A stretch of DNA of 64,000 nt. Origin: Rhizoctonia solani (Eukaryota; Basidiomycota; Agaricomycetes; Cantharellales; Ceratobasidiaceae). Shown here one piece after another: positions 12,332 to 24,085 of the stretch. A model generated the notes under the pieces. That model saw only the letters and a list, made by a program, of their open reading frames with translations, was not told the origin of the DNA and did no database searches. Made by a program: the position numbers and the translations under genes. Every line of letters begins with the position of its first letter. Position 1 is the stretch's first letter. The stretch is taken from assembly GCF_016906535.1 (NCBI RefSeq), contig NC_057385.1, positions 1,984,001 to 2,048,000 on the forward strand, given 5' to 3'.

Positions 12332-12698
12332 GGGATATAGGGGCTGGGGGGAGACGGGGGCTTGGCCCGTTCACACCGGCGCCTTAAAAGCTGGACTCGC
12401 ACTGAGCGCATCAGCTTCGTCTTCCGAGCCATGTGCGCGATCCAAGTGCTTCGAATTGCTAACACACTTGAAGCTCCCGACTAGCGCACCCCCAGACACT
12501 CTCAACTTCTCAGAAGCTGCCTATTTAGATTTGTTTACCCTTATTCGTGGCCATTTCTCCGCTCGACGTGACAGCACGAAGTAGTCAACATAGACACTGC
12601 CACCACTCTGTCGCCCACTCTCTTCCCCAACACCGTCGATTACATTCTTGATTATCTTCGATTCTATTAGGCACTAGCACTAGCCACTCGTTACACCA
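12332..12698. promoter_or_regulatory. Divergent promoter region, arrestin-like / SLC35F6-like
   Basis: A 367-bp gap between two diverging start codons. The half nearest the transporter is pyrimidine-rich on the plus strand. No specific binding site stands out. Confidence 0.35.
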
Positions 12699-14479
12699 AT
12701 GGCCAGATCATCGTTGGTCCCATTTCTCATAGCAGGCATGCTCGTTACGGGTGCGCCAATTTTAGATACATGTCGCACCTTTGACTGACTGCTCCCAGGC
12801 TGCGCCAACTCTCTCCTGATGAAATGGCAGGACCGTATGTGTGTTGAGAACTGCGAGCCCGGATCCGGTAGACCTCGGGTCAATTTCGAGCAGCCCGGTA
12901 TGTCAGAAACTTGCTTAGTTTGCTGCTCACTAACCTGCGGATATTAGTATGGCAGACTCTGATTATGTTTAGCGGGGAAATGCTTTGTATGTGCCAGGTT
13001 GCCACTAGAGTCTTCCATTGACACCTTCCCCCTTCCCTCATTCAGGCTTCCTCCCTGTTATTTGGAAGTGGTATACCACGCGCAACTTGCCACCCCAACT
13101 CCCCTCGACTGATGAAGAGGAAGAGCCCGCAGCGGGCGTAAAGGCCCAGCCTGACCCTCCACTAACCGGCTGGAAGCTTGTTTATTTCTGGCTCCCTGCC
13201 TTCTGCGATCTTGCTGGAACAACCGTACGTTGCTGTCTTATCACATGCACTCGTCGCTATTGACACATTCCTATCCGCAGCTTATGAATGTCGGACTCCT
13301 GTAAGTATTCCGGGATTCTCCCGGGCCGCAACTCACCGTTCTATTCTCAGATACACACCAGTTTCTATCTATCAAATGACCCGTGGGGCTCTTGTTCTCT
13401 GGGTTGGTATTCTCTCGGTCATCTTCCTTCGCCGCCATCTCTATCTCTACCAATGGATTGCTCTGTTTGTCGTCATGGCTGGCGTCAGTCTTGTTGGACT
13501 CAGCGGCTCTCTCATTAAGAACGTGGTTGGAGATGAAGCGGGCGAGGCTGTCCATGCATTTATGACATCGGTTGCTCGATCAATTGCTCCCAATGAGCCT
13601 GAACCTACCACCGTGTTTGTCGGAGTTTTGTTCGTGCTGTTTGCTCAGTTCTTGTAAGCCATTACACAACCCCATACGCCACATTGACTGAACCCTCTCT
13701 TCGCCTAGTACGGCTACCCAATTCGTTGTCGAGGAGAAGATTATGAAGGGTTATACGATCGAACCGCTGATGGCTGTTGGCCTCGAGGGCCTCTTTGGTG
13801 CATTGTCGATCCTCGTCTGCATGCCAATCCTCGCCCCGCTCGCGTCTCGGTCTCCATTCTTTGACTTTCCTCGTGGATGGCACCAGATTATCGATCACAC
13901 CAATGTGGTTCTTGCCTCGGTTTTGATCATGTTCTCAATTGCCTCGTTCAACTTTTTCGGACTGAGTGTGACATTCCGCGTGAGTGCAACTGCGCGTTCC
14001 ACGACAGATACCTGTCGCACCCTCGGAATCTGGATCGTCAGCCTCGGACTTGGTTGGGAACATCTCGCATGGCCATACTCGGTCCTTCAGATCATCGGAT
14101 TCGCCCTCCTTGTGTGAGTGACTGTTCGTTGCGCGTGATTCGAAGGTTGGGTATCCTGTTTCCATACGTTTTACTGACCTTCGCTTATGCTCCGGGTTTT
14201 CCCTATCCCCGTGACCGGGTCATAGTTATGGCACGGTAAGTCTGCCCGAGCCCAGTCACTTGTCGCACTTGGCTGAGTTCCCGCGCGGTATAGTTCTTGT
14301 TCAACAACTTGGTCGAGCCACCGGCGTTTATTCGACCCGTATCCCGTGAAACTGCTGAGGATGACGAACGTCGTGCCCTATTGGCCGAGCAACACCTTAA
14401 CGAGACGGCTACCCTCCCGGCTGATGCAGGTCAGAGCGGGTTTGACGTCGTGCCACCCACACCACCTGCTCGAGGCTAA
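12699..14479 (+). CDS. SLC35F6-like drug/metabolite transporter-family membrane protein
   Basis: Multi-exon gene coding for a roughly 10-helix membrane protein. It opens with MARSSLVPFLIAGMLVTG, then CANSLLMKWQD, FWLPAFCDLAGTTLMN, the core block YTPVSIYQMTRGALVLWVGI, HLYLYQWIALFVVMAGVSLV, QFVVEEKIMKGY and GLEGLFGALSIL. These blocks are typical of the SLC35F6 branch of the EamA/DMT superfamily, found in vacuolar/lysosomal or mitochondrial membranes of other eukaryotes; its substrate is not established. A 10-nt microexon at 14226-14235 joins GFALLV to YGTFLFNNL. The C-terminal tail is soluble and acidic (ETAEDDERRALLAEQ), with an LL-type sorting-like sequence. No frame breaks. Confidence 0.85.
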
Positions 14480-16713
14480 AGAAGCAAGTCCCAGCCTCCA
14501 TCCCTTTTGTAGGTAAGTTTTCCATCGGATGGGCCAGGTGGGGAAATATCATGTATAGTACAACGTCCATATAGCATCTTATTATCGAAGTACGATTACC
14601 ACATCCACCTTTTCCATAGTGATTGAGGACCTCATGATCATGACTGTGCTACTGGTCGAATGTTGATGAGCGTGATAATGGTAGCATCTTGGCTCCAACT
14701 TCCAATTTACGACGGACCGACGTCTGACCGAGCGACATCCGGTCGAGGCTCTTGCTCCCGTCAATCAATTCAACGGCTCCGACCCGAACTCACATTTCGA
14801 TTAAAATCATGGAGAGCGGGCGAGGCCAAATGAAATGTTTGCTGGATACCCCGCAATAGTGTGCATAAAATCACGCACAGTTGTCGGAACGGGGTGTAGG
14901 CCTAAAGTCAATCAAAACGAAAAACACCGATTGACAGCGACACAGCCGCCGGGCGATTAGTTATTGGACCCCGTAAACCGCAGTTACATAATTACTGGGT
15001 AACGCGCCACACAGTGGGGTCAAGTGTTCAAATGAAGATCAATGCAAGGCGTAGGACGCTTCGATGACTACGTAGCTTTTTTTTTTTTTGTTGCCGATCC
15101 ATGAACCCATTTCGAGTGGGGTACCGAGTCCAGGCTAACTACTGTACAGCGTTGTCTGAAATTTCTCCTATGCCGTATGCTTCGAGTTTTTCCATATTGA
15201 TTTTTTTTTGGCAGACTTCCACGTCCTGCTGGAAACTGGCGCCCGAGAAGTTGTACGAAGACAGTCTATGTGTAACACAATGGTCATCTTCTACTTCGGT
15301 CGCTCGGGCAGCCGAGAATGCCCTACGGCGGTACGTATGCCGTCGGGAGAAGACAAGTCGGCTCGGACAGGCTTGGTCATTATCCACGGCGCGGTAAACG
15401 CGGCCCGCTATGCCGCGCGTTTCGAGCTGGAGTTGCTATTAAACTATAACATATACCTTACCTTCAATGACAGACTAAGACTATTCTCGGGTGCTATAGT
15501 AATATAGGTAACATTCGACCACGTTCTGAATTCGAAGTGCTTCGATTGCATGCCATCCTCTGCTGGGTACGATTACCTTCCGTTCAAAGATGTAGAATAC
15601 CAGTGCATTTTGTGCGATTGGATCGGACTGATTGCCGTGCATTAGGGAAAGACCCCCTTTTCGCGGGCGTATCGGTCATCCCCTAAATTCAGAATACTTG
15701 ACTCGGTGATGTGTGTATGTAAAGAGAGATACATGTACACCCGAGAAGCACCTATATAGAAGTTCAATGAAGAAGAGGGGGATAATGGGAGAATAAACCA
15801 TGTGTAGTATTCTTTTGGTATCCTAACCGCTGCGCACCATATGTAAGGGTTATCTATTTCGATTACTCGCCTGGATTTGATGGAGGGCGGATAATGCACC
15901 CTCCCGTTGAAGTGCGGCATGCACAACTCCGTACTGGCCGTCGGGCTCAGATTCTCTGGTTTGAATTTGCACAAACACTGTTCTCACACTACCAGTACTC
16001 TGGCTATACGCATATACGCAAATAATAGGAGGCCACGTTGAACTTGGTTCTCTTCGAAGACAACCAGAGCAATCTGAGAACGAAATTCGAGTTATGTATT
16101 CGTTAGGGATGCATGCTAGGTCAAGGGCAAGTCTTAAAAGAGACAACTTCTTGCTCATAGAACTGTGGCACGCTCCGCACACGTTTGTTTCATAGGGCTT
16201 GGCAGCAAATTCGAAGTTATTATAAGTTCTCACATGTCTCTAGACTCGTGTTACACTGATTCAAGTTAGGCTAGACTTCTGCGCGTCTTGCCGGGATGTA
16301 ATTCGAGCCTCGCATGTTCGCGCCACCACTATCCGATAAGCAGTGTGTCTGGGGGTTTCGCGAAGGCCAAAAGTTCATGTAGATCTTGGTCCTCAAGTCT
16401 TGAAGCAACTCCCGAAACCGAGCATGAGACAAATATCAGCAAGGTTGAAAAAGCCCTACACGCCTCTAACTAGAAGCGGGTCGAGAGGCCAGATCCACTC
16501 CCGGGTTCATTTTAAGATTGACAGCTATGATTGATTGGCCAGTGGGAGTGTGGCTCGATTCCATCTACAGTATGTAATTGTGATCGCTCGATCATTCACT
16601 ATTATTGTGATGTCATATGTCAGAAATTCTCTCTGCTGTCAGCTCCATCACGTGTGGTCTTGAGATTACCCGTCTACGGCTATCTAACAAGTCTATTATC
16701 ATTGGATCTCAGG
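14480..16713. other. Long intergenic stretch, no gene recognised
   Basis: This 2.2-kb stretch is the largest unassigned gap. Open frames of 60-127 codons exist on both strands (for example 15850-16233 minus and 15208-15507 plus) but none shows known motifs or consistent splicing. Poly-T runs lie near 15080 and 15203. Because two real genes just downstream are split into very short exons, a similarly fragmented small gene could still hide here. Confidence 0.35.
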
Positions 16714-17185
16714 ATGAGCGCGCGACGTTGGGCGACATGGGCGGCATATTCGACAGGCGGTGAGTAAGCTTTGTTTTACCAACTATAGTACTCATCATTT
16801 TCTCAGTGATTATTGGCGGGTGGGGTCTGATGCGTGGTGAGCGTGACTATTAATTTATCAAGGATATATTTAATTGACATAGTTTCGTAGTGACTACGCC
16901 CAATCCTGACCAATTCTACGATGTATGTGTATACATCCATGGGCGTTTCCTCTAACCAACCAAGCCTTTATCGACTCAGTCACTGGCACCTGACCATAAA
17001 CGTGCTGTTGATGCAGCGCGTGCTCGAGGTGTGGGAGTCTCTCAATCGACCGAGCCGCTCCGGAAACAGCAGTTGGTATTTCCGTCTCTTGTCACATTAT
17101 CCACGCCACCACTGAGACTCTGGCTTTGTAGGACCCAGAGGCACCTATCTGGGGGGACAAAACCCCACCCAAGCGGCCCTCCTAA
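16714..17185 (+). CDS. CBP4: CBP4-like complex III assembly factor
   Basis: Five short exons, none forming a long open frame. Exon joins: MSARRWATWAAYSTG to VIIGGWGLMR (intron 16760-16806), then VTTPNPDQFYD, then SLAPDHKRAVDAAR, and finally QQL to DPEAPIWGDKTPP, stop at 17183. All junctions are GT..AG and keep frame, giving about 85 residues. The layout is that of yeast Cbp4: a short N-terminus with Trp, one glycine-rich transmembrane helix, TTP, a QFY/LSPE-like segment (here SLAPDHKR) and a downstream DPIW-like motif (here APIWGD). Cbp4 sits in the mitochondrial inner membrane and helps mature cytochrome b with Cbp3-Cbp6. Assignment rests on motif order and length. It converges on MOG1, 79 bp between stops. 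Confidence 0.75.
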
Positions 17186-17264
17186 ACTTCGAGGAGCGAG
17201 AATCACGATCTCACTTGTACTAACATCATTGTATACACACTATTTCTACAATCATCACACATCC

Positions 17265-17994
17265 CTACGCGAACAAACCAAAGTCGACGATCTTGAGCGA
17301 CGACACCGCAGCTTCGTAGGCGTCTGTCCATCGTTTTGCTCCTTCTGCATCTACCGCGCTGCTTTCTTTCTCCGCCTGCACCGGCACATTGAACGTCAGC
17401 ACCAAGTCGATGCTTTTATCCACTACGCGATAAACCGCAAGCAAGATCTTCACGGTGTCCGGATGTGTGCGATTAAACTTGGGAACAAGTTGGGTACCCT
17501 GAAGAATACTCAGTTTGATAGGGCTGGTAGAAACCGGTTGTTGCGCGGGTGTATTGACAATTTCGACTGTTGACGATACAGCATCGTTATCATGCGAAAG
17601 AGAATCAAAATGAAATCTATACAGCGGTGGGGTTCAGTAGGTTGCTGTACCAACAAGGTTTGACATTTGAAGTAAATCTTACTTGGCGACTTCAACTGGG
17701 TCGTCTGGGGCAACCCGTTCCAGAATCTCACAGACAATACTCACATCCGAATCGGCTGCAAGAAAGACTTCCTGTGTGTCTGGGACTTGACGTAGATCGC
17801 TAATCGGATAGGGCAGGGCATGCGTCAATAAGGCTTGGTAGCTGAAGAAAGGATCAAGATGATTTACGATGCATCTGTCAAGCCTGCAGGGAGCTGCACA
17901 GTGATGGCACCTAACTCGTGGCTAAGATTTTGTCAAATAGTTAAAATTCGTTAAACCGACCCCCGAACAGTTCGTAAATATTCGTCAAGGCCAT
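17265..17994 (-). CDS. MOG1: Ran-binding nuclear import factor Mog1
   Basis: Reconstructed from four exons with GT..AG junctions. Exon 1 encodes MALTNIYELFG and joins to GAITVQLPAGLTDAS; the next reads DLRQVPDTQEVF and SIVCEILERV; the last reads FHFDSLSHDND, ILLAVYRVVDKSIDLVLTF, then ends SLKIVDFGLFA. These match Mog1: the GGAIT opening, FIDAS.LR.VPD.QEV, the FHF.SL block, the strand for R.DTDLVI-like residues and the terminal VD.SLFA. Mog1 binds Ran/Gsp1, releases its nucleotide and supports nuclear protein import. Length (about 190 residues) fits the family. Only the last exon gives a visible ATG-initiated frame, so an automated ORF search would miss most of it. Confidence 0.88.
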
Positions 17995-18226
17995 AAATAG
18001 ATTTAAGTAACAATGGACTTTTGGATAAGTAAAAAATCAAACGTAGGGTGGGCGGAGTTGAGCTCAACCTTGCCTTGATCGATTACATACAAGGATCGTT
18101 AAATCGCAAAACAAAGAGCCAAACACCGCAGAATATACAAGATCAATGTTACACCAATCTAGAACAAAAAATCAACGAAAAATTAAGGTATATCAGCGCA
18201 CAACAGTTCTTGGACATCCCCAAACC

Positions 18227-20690
18227 TCAATATTCGTTTGCAGTGTCCCGGAACTCTTCCAGTTTGTTGATAACTTGCTCGCGGAATTCAAGTAGCTGTG
18301 TTGTATGCTTCATTATCTCTTCGTATGTCTGCTTTTTGAGTTGCTCCGACTTGTAAGTGATATCTTGGAACCTGGTGTTGACTGTGAGAATCCCGAAGTT
18401 CAGCATTCAGACCGATACGTACTCAGCCTCTGCAGCCCCGAGTCTTGTTTGGGCGTTGACGAGCGCGCTTTGTGCACCCACACCCACATTGGCTAAATCA
18501 CGTTCCAGTCTTTCAATCTCTTCACGGAGCTCCCCAAGGACTAGGGCTGAAGCCTACAAAGCCAGATCAATGGAATGGGCAGAATCATAAAGCGAAAAAC
18601 GTACGTTCTTGACTTCTTCCGCTTTATCTTGCATCATGTCGATCTTCCGGCGTAGCATATCCGTCTCATCGCCAATGTGCTCTATTTCTTCCGCAATTTT
18701 ATCAACTTCGCTTTCTTTGGCCAGGCGTTCGCTGTCTAGCTCGGTTCGAGCCTCTCTTGCATCGTCAGCCAAGGCGCTCAAAGCTGGCTGGACCCTATGT
18801 TTCAGCCCGCCGTTCAACGTCCCTCCGCCTCGAAGCATCTCCCCGACAACGTTAGCCGCGGAATTAAGTTCAATCTCGTATTCCCCTTCAGCGTCTTCCT
18901 CTCCGTTGCTCTCCATCGAATCGTTGGGACCTTTAGCACGGCGCTGGTGGAGGAGACCAAGTTTCCATAACGTCTCGTTGTACTCGGTGACTGCGTTGTC
19001 GAGTTGGTGCACTCGATGCGAGAGCGCCACTTCGCTCGAGTTGTTCTGTCGGACGAGATCACGATGTCGCGTCTGCATCTCCCGGAGGTTCCGTTGGAGT
19101 TTCTCCGTTTCGGTTGCCAGACGTTGCATTTCTTCAGCAGTGATGGGCTGGGCTGCAATGGCAGCTTGCAATGCAGCTTCTTCCTTCTCAAGATTTTGCA
19201 TTTTTTGGTCTAGGGGGAGACGAGAATCAGCCGTGAGCGGTATGTGCGGCCGCAATACGCACTAGCTTCTTCAACATTTTCTTTTAACGCTTGAATGTTT
19301 TTCACTAGTTTAGCATCCTTGCGCTGGGTAGTTTCGATGCCGGTTGTATATTGCTCTTTCAATCGTTGAGCTTCCTCTAACGCTGCTTTGGCTTGGGCAA
19401 GTTCGGTCTATATATTGAATTGCATTAATAAAATCATGATAGTTGAAGTAGGGAGCATACCGGTTTAGCCAGTAGGGTTTGTAGCTCGCTAGTCGCTCGG
19501 TTCGAAGCTATTGTGTCATTCTCTACTTGTACGTTCGCAGCTTCGCTTCGACGGTCTAAGAGGGGGATCAGAGTGGCGACCGAGGTGTAAATGAGAAAAC
19601 AAACCAAAGAAGTCCTCAAGAACCTGGAGTTGCTCCGGGAACTGGTCTTCCCCACTCAGGTATAGTTTGTAGGTTGCTGCAATGTAATCGTCGATGACAG
19701 CATCCGGTTCGCACTCTGAGGAAGGTTTGCCATCGGGATCTACAGGAGCTGGTAACCATGGGTCGTTCTCCGCCATTGAATCCATAAATCGAAGTTTTAG
19801 CTAGTTGAATGATAAGGAATAATGCTAAGCTAGAAGGTATGAACAAGCTCACCAAACTAAGATTTACTAGCCAATGAAGCATGGCAAGTACATTTGGCCA
19901 AGCGTGCATACTTCCAACGGCGGCCAAGCTGGATTTACTGATAGTATCGGCAGAACGATACCGATGGTCTTTTAAAAGTAGAATAATGTCGTCCTCCATT
20001 TTGCGTCCCGCACGACCCCATTGAAAATTAGGGTCGATAACATCGTTAATAAGGAATATGAATATGGTCTGAAAATCCTTATTTGTAGGGGAAGTTAGCG
20101 TCTTCAAGGTAATCGGATACTTGAATTGACGTTGTTGAAGGTAGTCTAGTACTTCATTAGCACACATGAGCTGGAAGCTTTTATCTCGGATTGGGCGTGT
20201 ATCCTTTACTGCCATAGCTCCTTGCGAGAAGGAGGGTGCTACCGACATTCGACTGGCACCGTAATTGGCTGTTTGCTTTCGAACACTGGAGAAAGGTTAT
20301 GGAAAGAGACACTCTATAACTTCGCATGTCTTACCTTGCTGACGGATTCCTAAGTGGTGTTTTGCCATAAGGATTATGGTTGACCCCCCGACTACTGGCC
20401 ATTCCAGAGCTTGATTGAGCGACAGGCGCTGGGGGTGGACGAAGCATAGACATCCGCAGAGTATTACCAGAAGGTGCATGGGGATGAGTCGAGGATTGAC
20501 TTAGAGATTGACCAAGTTGTGAGCGAGGACCACCCGCGATAGGTGCCATTGATACACGTCCAGGGCGACTGGGAGGAGGGGCCGCAAAATAGTCCGGAGC
20601 GGCCCGTTTCTTGAGCACTGAAGACGGATGAGGTATCCCAGAATATCCATCTTGGGCTACTGTTAGACGTCGGCCATTGTTTTGAGACAT
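18227..20690 (-). CDS. NDC80: Kinetochore protein Ndc80/HEC1
   Basis: Starts MSQNNGRRLTVAQDGYSG, a basic Ser/Pro-rich N-terminal tail of about 140 residues. Next comes the calponin-homology domain: DKSFQLMCANEVLDYLQQ, TLKTLTSPTNKDFQTIFIFL, DVIDPNFQWG, and a block ending SMHAWPNVLAMLHWLV, diagnostic of Ndc80. The rest is a long coiled coil (EKEEAALQAAIAAQPIT, HRVHQLDNAVTEYNETLWKLG) ending EEFRDTANEY before a TGA at 18227-18229. Ndc80 binds microtubules at the outer kinetochore together with Nuf2, Spc24 and Spc25. Several introns split the coiled coil; splice sites look normal. It diverges from the glucosyltransferase gene across 256 bp. Confidence 0.93.
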
Positions 20691-20946
20691 TGCGTTCGAG
20701 CCGACCAAGAGCGAAGATGTTCAGCCGCTTGTTTGCGAGCTTCGCGAACCCTGCACGATCGAGAAAGGGTCACGTGATATATTGTATATTAGATTCGCGT
20801 CCAACCTGCGTCTCGGGTTTCATTGGTTTTTTTTTGGATTTTCTGTTTAGGTCTCTGGGTTCGGATCGGACTTGCGAGACAATGGTCGGGTACAAAATGG
20901 ATTAGATAGCACTGGAGTTGGTGCTGGAGGCAGTATAGTTTCAGGC

Positions 20947-22460
20947 ATGGCAACGGCCTTGGCCTGGGTGGGAATAATTTGGTACATAATCCTATGGGGC
21001 ATTTTACTGCTTGGTTTACGGAGCGTGTACGTATTCTTATTGTAGTACATCATACTTAAATTCATTACATTATCATAGACAAAAGCGTTACTCTATCCGT
21101 CCCCGTTCCCCCCTTTCTTCACCACCACCTCCAGACGACCCTCTGAGTGTACCTGGTGTATCTATCCTAAGGCCTCTAAAAGGGCTCGACCCCAACTTGT
21201 ACGAAAACCTTGAGTCAACTTTCTTGCAGGAATATCCTCTGGAGCGCTTCGAGATTCTCTTCTGCGTGGCCGACGCTGATGATCAGGCACTCGACGTTGC
21301 TAATGAACTGCTCGCAAAATATCCCCATGTAAATGCCAGGGCAGTCGTTGGTAAGAGGGTATATGCCATTAGCCATTACTCCTATTGACCATTGTACAGG
21401 CGAACGCCTGGTAGGCGTCAATCCCAAAGTGAATAACCTAATGGAGGCATACGACCGTGCCGAACATGACATTCTCTGGGTACTAGACTCTAATATCTGG
21501 TCTGCCCCCGGAACGCTTGCTCGTTCCGTCGACGCACTAACACAAGAATCGACACCCCGGATTGGCCTTGTACATCATGTGCCGTTTGTCCCACCAGCTG
21601 CGCCATTAACGACCTGGGGAGCTCGCGTTGAAGCTGCTTTCCTCAATACTACTCATGCCAAAATGTATGTTGCTCTCAACACATTGGCGATTGACTCGTG
21701 CGTCATGGGGAAATCAAATATGTACCGCCGCTCCGATGTCGCACGTGTAAACGGAACGTTAAAGCACCACCCGCCTATCACCCCTGCACCCAGATTCGGA
21801 CCGCCTAGCGAGAATCAGACAGGGCTTGCTGCTTTCGGAAAGTTCCTAGCTGAAGACAATTTCCTTGCGTCTGCCCTATGGCACGAGCTTGACGTTCGAC
21901 ACTCACTCTCATGCGATGTAGCACTTAACACCCTGCCGCCAAATATGCCACTCTCCGGGTATATCGCTCGCAGAGTTCGCTGGATTCGGGTTCGAAAAGC
22001 AATGGTTCTCGCCGCTACCCTACTTGAACCACTTACCGAATCGATAACCGCCGGAGCTTTCACCATATGGTCACTCAAACAGCTCAGCATTCCTATACCA
22101 CCCCTCGTCTTCTTGTGCTTGCATCTACTAGCATGGATAACAGTTGATCTTTACGTCTATGCCGCTCTAGCGATGCATCACGTCCCAGCTGATCAATTCA
22201 AGTCGTTCTGTGCAGCATGGATGCTACGCGAGCTGCTTGCCTTCCCAATTTGGTTACGGGCGGTTCTTGGGAGTGAAGTGGAATGGAGGGGAACCAAGTA
22301 CCAGATGCGCAAGAACGGTGAGGTCGACCGCGTTGATCCGAATCTACTTGGGAAACCACGTTGGAAGCGCTCGTTGTGGAGATTTGGGGTTACTTTGGGC
22401 TTCGTTGGTGCAAGTCCAAAGGGCGACTACACGGCCTTGCCGACTGTTGATCATCGATAG
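20947..22460 (+). CDS. Ceramide glucosyltransferase (GT21)
   Basis: Transfers glucose from UDP-glucose to ceramide, making glucosylceramide at the Golgi/ER. Exon 1 encodes an N-terminal membrane helix (MATALAWVGIIWYIILWGIL). Then come the GT21 blocks: SILRPLKGLDPNLYENLEST, FEILFCVADADDQA, VNPKVNNLMEAYDRAEHDIL, the acidic WVLDSNIW, FLAEDNFLA, and RRVRWIRVRK, which corresponds to the (Q/R)xxRW catalytic motif. C-terminal membrane-associated helices follow. Two introns join exon 1 to QKRYSIRP and AVVG to GERLVGVN. The upstream frame is closed by a stop with no earlier ATG, which supports this start. All D/D/D and RxxRW residues are present. Confidence 0.92.
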
Positions 22461-22730
22461 ATTGTATGGTTTATTACATAGACAGGGAATGACTGTTTTT
22501 CACGTTGTATGGGTACTTATGATCACGATAATGTCAGTGTACATAACGCAGCTCACGACCGAAGTTTGACTAGATTTGTTCATGTGGACGCGAACAGTCC
22601 GCATACATGAGGATGGCTGTGCACCCATGATCAATCATGCATCGTTGGAGCCACCATCATCACTTACCAGACTACCCAGCTATACTTGGATAAATTACCA
22701 TCATCCTTCAGTAATTCTCATATCACAATC

Positions 22731-23939
22731 ATGCCCGCTAGTATTCCGGACTCCGCTGCCGCAACAGCTGCTTCATCTGTCACTGGTGGAGACATTCCAA
22801 CACCTCACACTGTCGAGGAGATGAAACCTGATCCCAAGTGGATTCCCCTAGAAAGTAACCCGGAGGTGAGTGCCGTCGTAATTTTGAGACTCGTAAAATT
22901 AAACGCATCTCAAGGTCTTTAACGCGGTGGGTAGCGGTCATGTGCCTTTTATGGGATTATGAGCGATGGTGGACTCACTTATGATATCTTAATAAGTGGT
23001 CTGGAAAGCTGGGACTAACTACCAAGCTGTTCGGCTTCTCCGATGTGTACGGACTTGATCCGGAGGTGAGTTTTTGGGTTGTAAGGTATTATCGAGGCAA
23101 ATAACATGGTTATAATTGATTTAGCTGCTTGCAATGGTACCAAGCCCTAGCAAAGCAGTTGTCCTCCTATTTCCGATTACTGATGCTACAGAGCAAAAGC
23201 GAAAGGATGATGATGAGCGACTTGCAAAGGAGGCTCAACCGGATATCGACCCCACTTTGATTTACATCAAACAAACGGTTAGAGCTTACGAATGATTGAG
23301 ATCCACAACTCACAACTGCCCTTGATCCAGATCTCCAACGCATGTGGAACGATCGGATTGTTGCATGCAATCTTGAATGTGAGTGTCTATTCAACTCATA
23401 CAACAGTATCCAATAGTTTTTTTTTGTGATACCAGAGCGATATTGTCTTGACACCTGGCAGCCCCCTAGCCCAGTTCATCGACTTGTGCAAAGGTAAGCT
23501 TTACCCTTAACCCGCATACTACCTGAGCAAACACCTTTCTGTAGGGCGTACTCCTGAAGAACGCGGCAAGCTCCTTGAAGAGACTACGTTGTTTGCTAAA
23601 GCTCACATCGACGCTGCTACATCCGGCCAATCTGCCGTTCCCGCACCTGATCGCCTCGACACCGATTTGCACTTTACGTGCTTTGTGATCGCACCATCTC
23701 CTGAGACCAAGGAGAAAAGGCTGATAGAATTGGATGGCCGACGAGCAGGCCCAATTGACCATGGCCCTTCTGAACAGGATAAATTACTAGAGGTATGTTT
23801 GGTCACTGTGCAGTTCGAATAGTTACGGACACTGAGAGGATATGTCTAGGATGTTGCTAAGATTGTTAAGGAGAGGTACATTTCAGTATCCTCGAGCATC
23901 AATTTCTCTATGCTATCCCTTGGTCCGCATGATAACTAG
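22731..23939 (+). CDS. YUH1: Ubiquitin C-terminal hydrolase (UCH-L1/L3 family)
   Basis: Cysteine protease that cleaves ubiquitin C-terminal adducts. About eight exons. The catalytic cysteine lies in QT-ISNACGTIGLLHAIL near 23330; the catalytic histidine in DLHFTCFVIAPS and aspartate in RLIELDGRRAGPIDHG, near 23670-23760. Substrate-side blocks KWIPLESNPE, GFSDVYGLDPELLAMVP and VVLLFPITDA also match UCH-L3. A 12-nt microexon at 22915-22926 encodes VFNA and joins NPE to WSGKLGL. The protein ends SSSINFSMLSLGPHDN at the TAG 23937-23939. It lies tail-to-tail with the aminopeptidase gene, 146 bp apart. Confidence 0.92.
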
Positions 23940-24085
23940 TAGATATTTATCTGAGACAAGTAGTGCAAGAGTATATGCGTTTTTTTTTTCCAATCCTAAT
24001 CACTTTGTCACAACGGCCAAAGCGTTAATTGAAGTAATGTATTCAGATACATGGCGCCTGTGAACTGCTTCAACTATGGTTCAAA

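Noticed and set aside
18609..19265. A Ser-rich 218-codon plus-strand frame inside NDC80.
   Set aside because: It is antisense to a clear coiled-coil segment of Ndc80.
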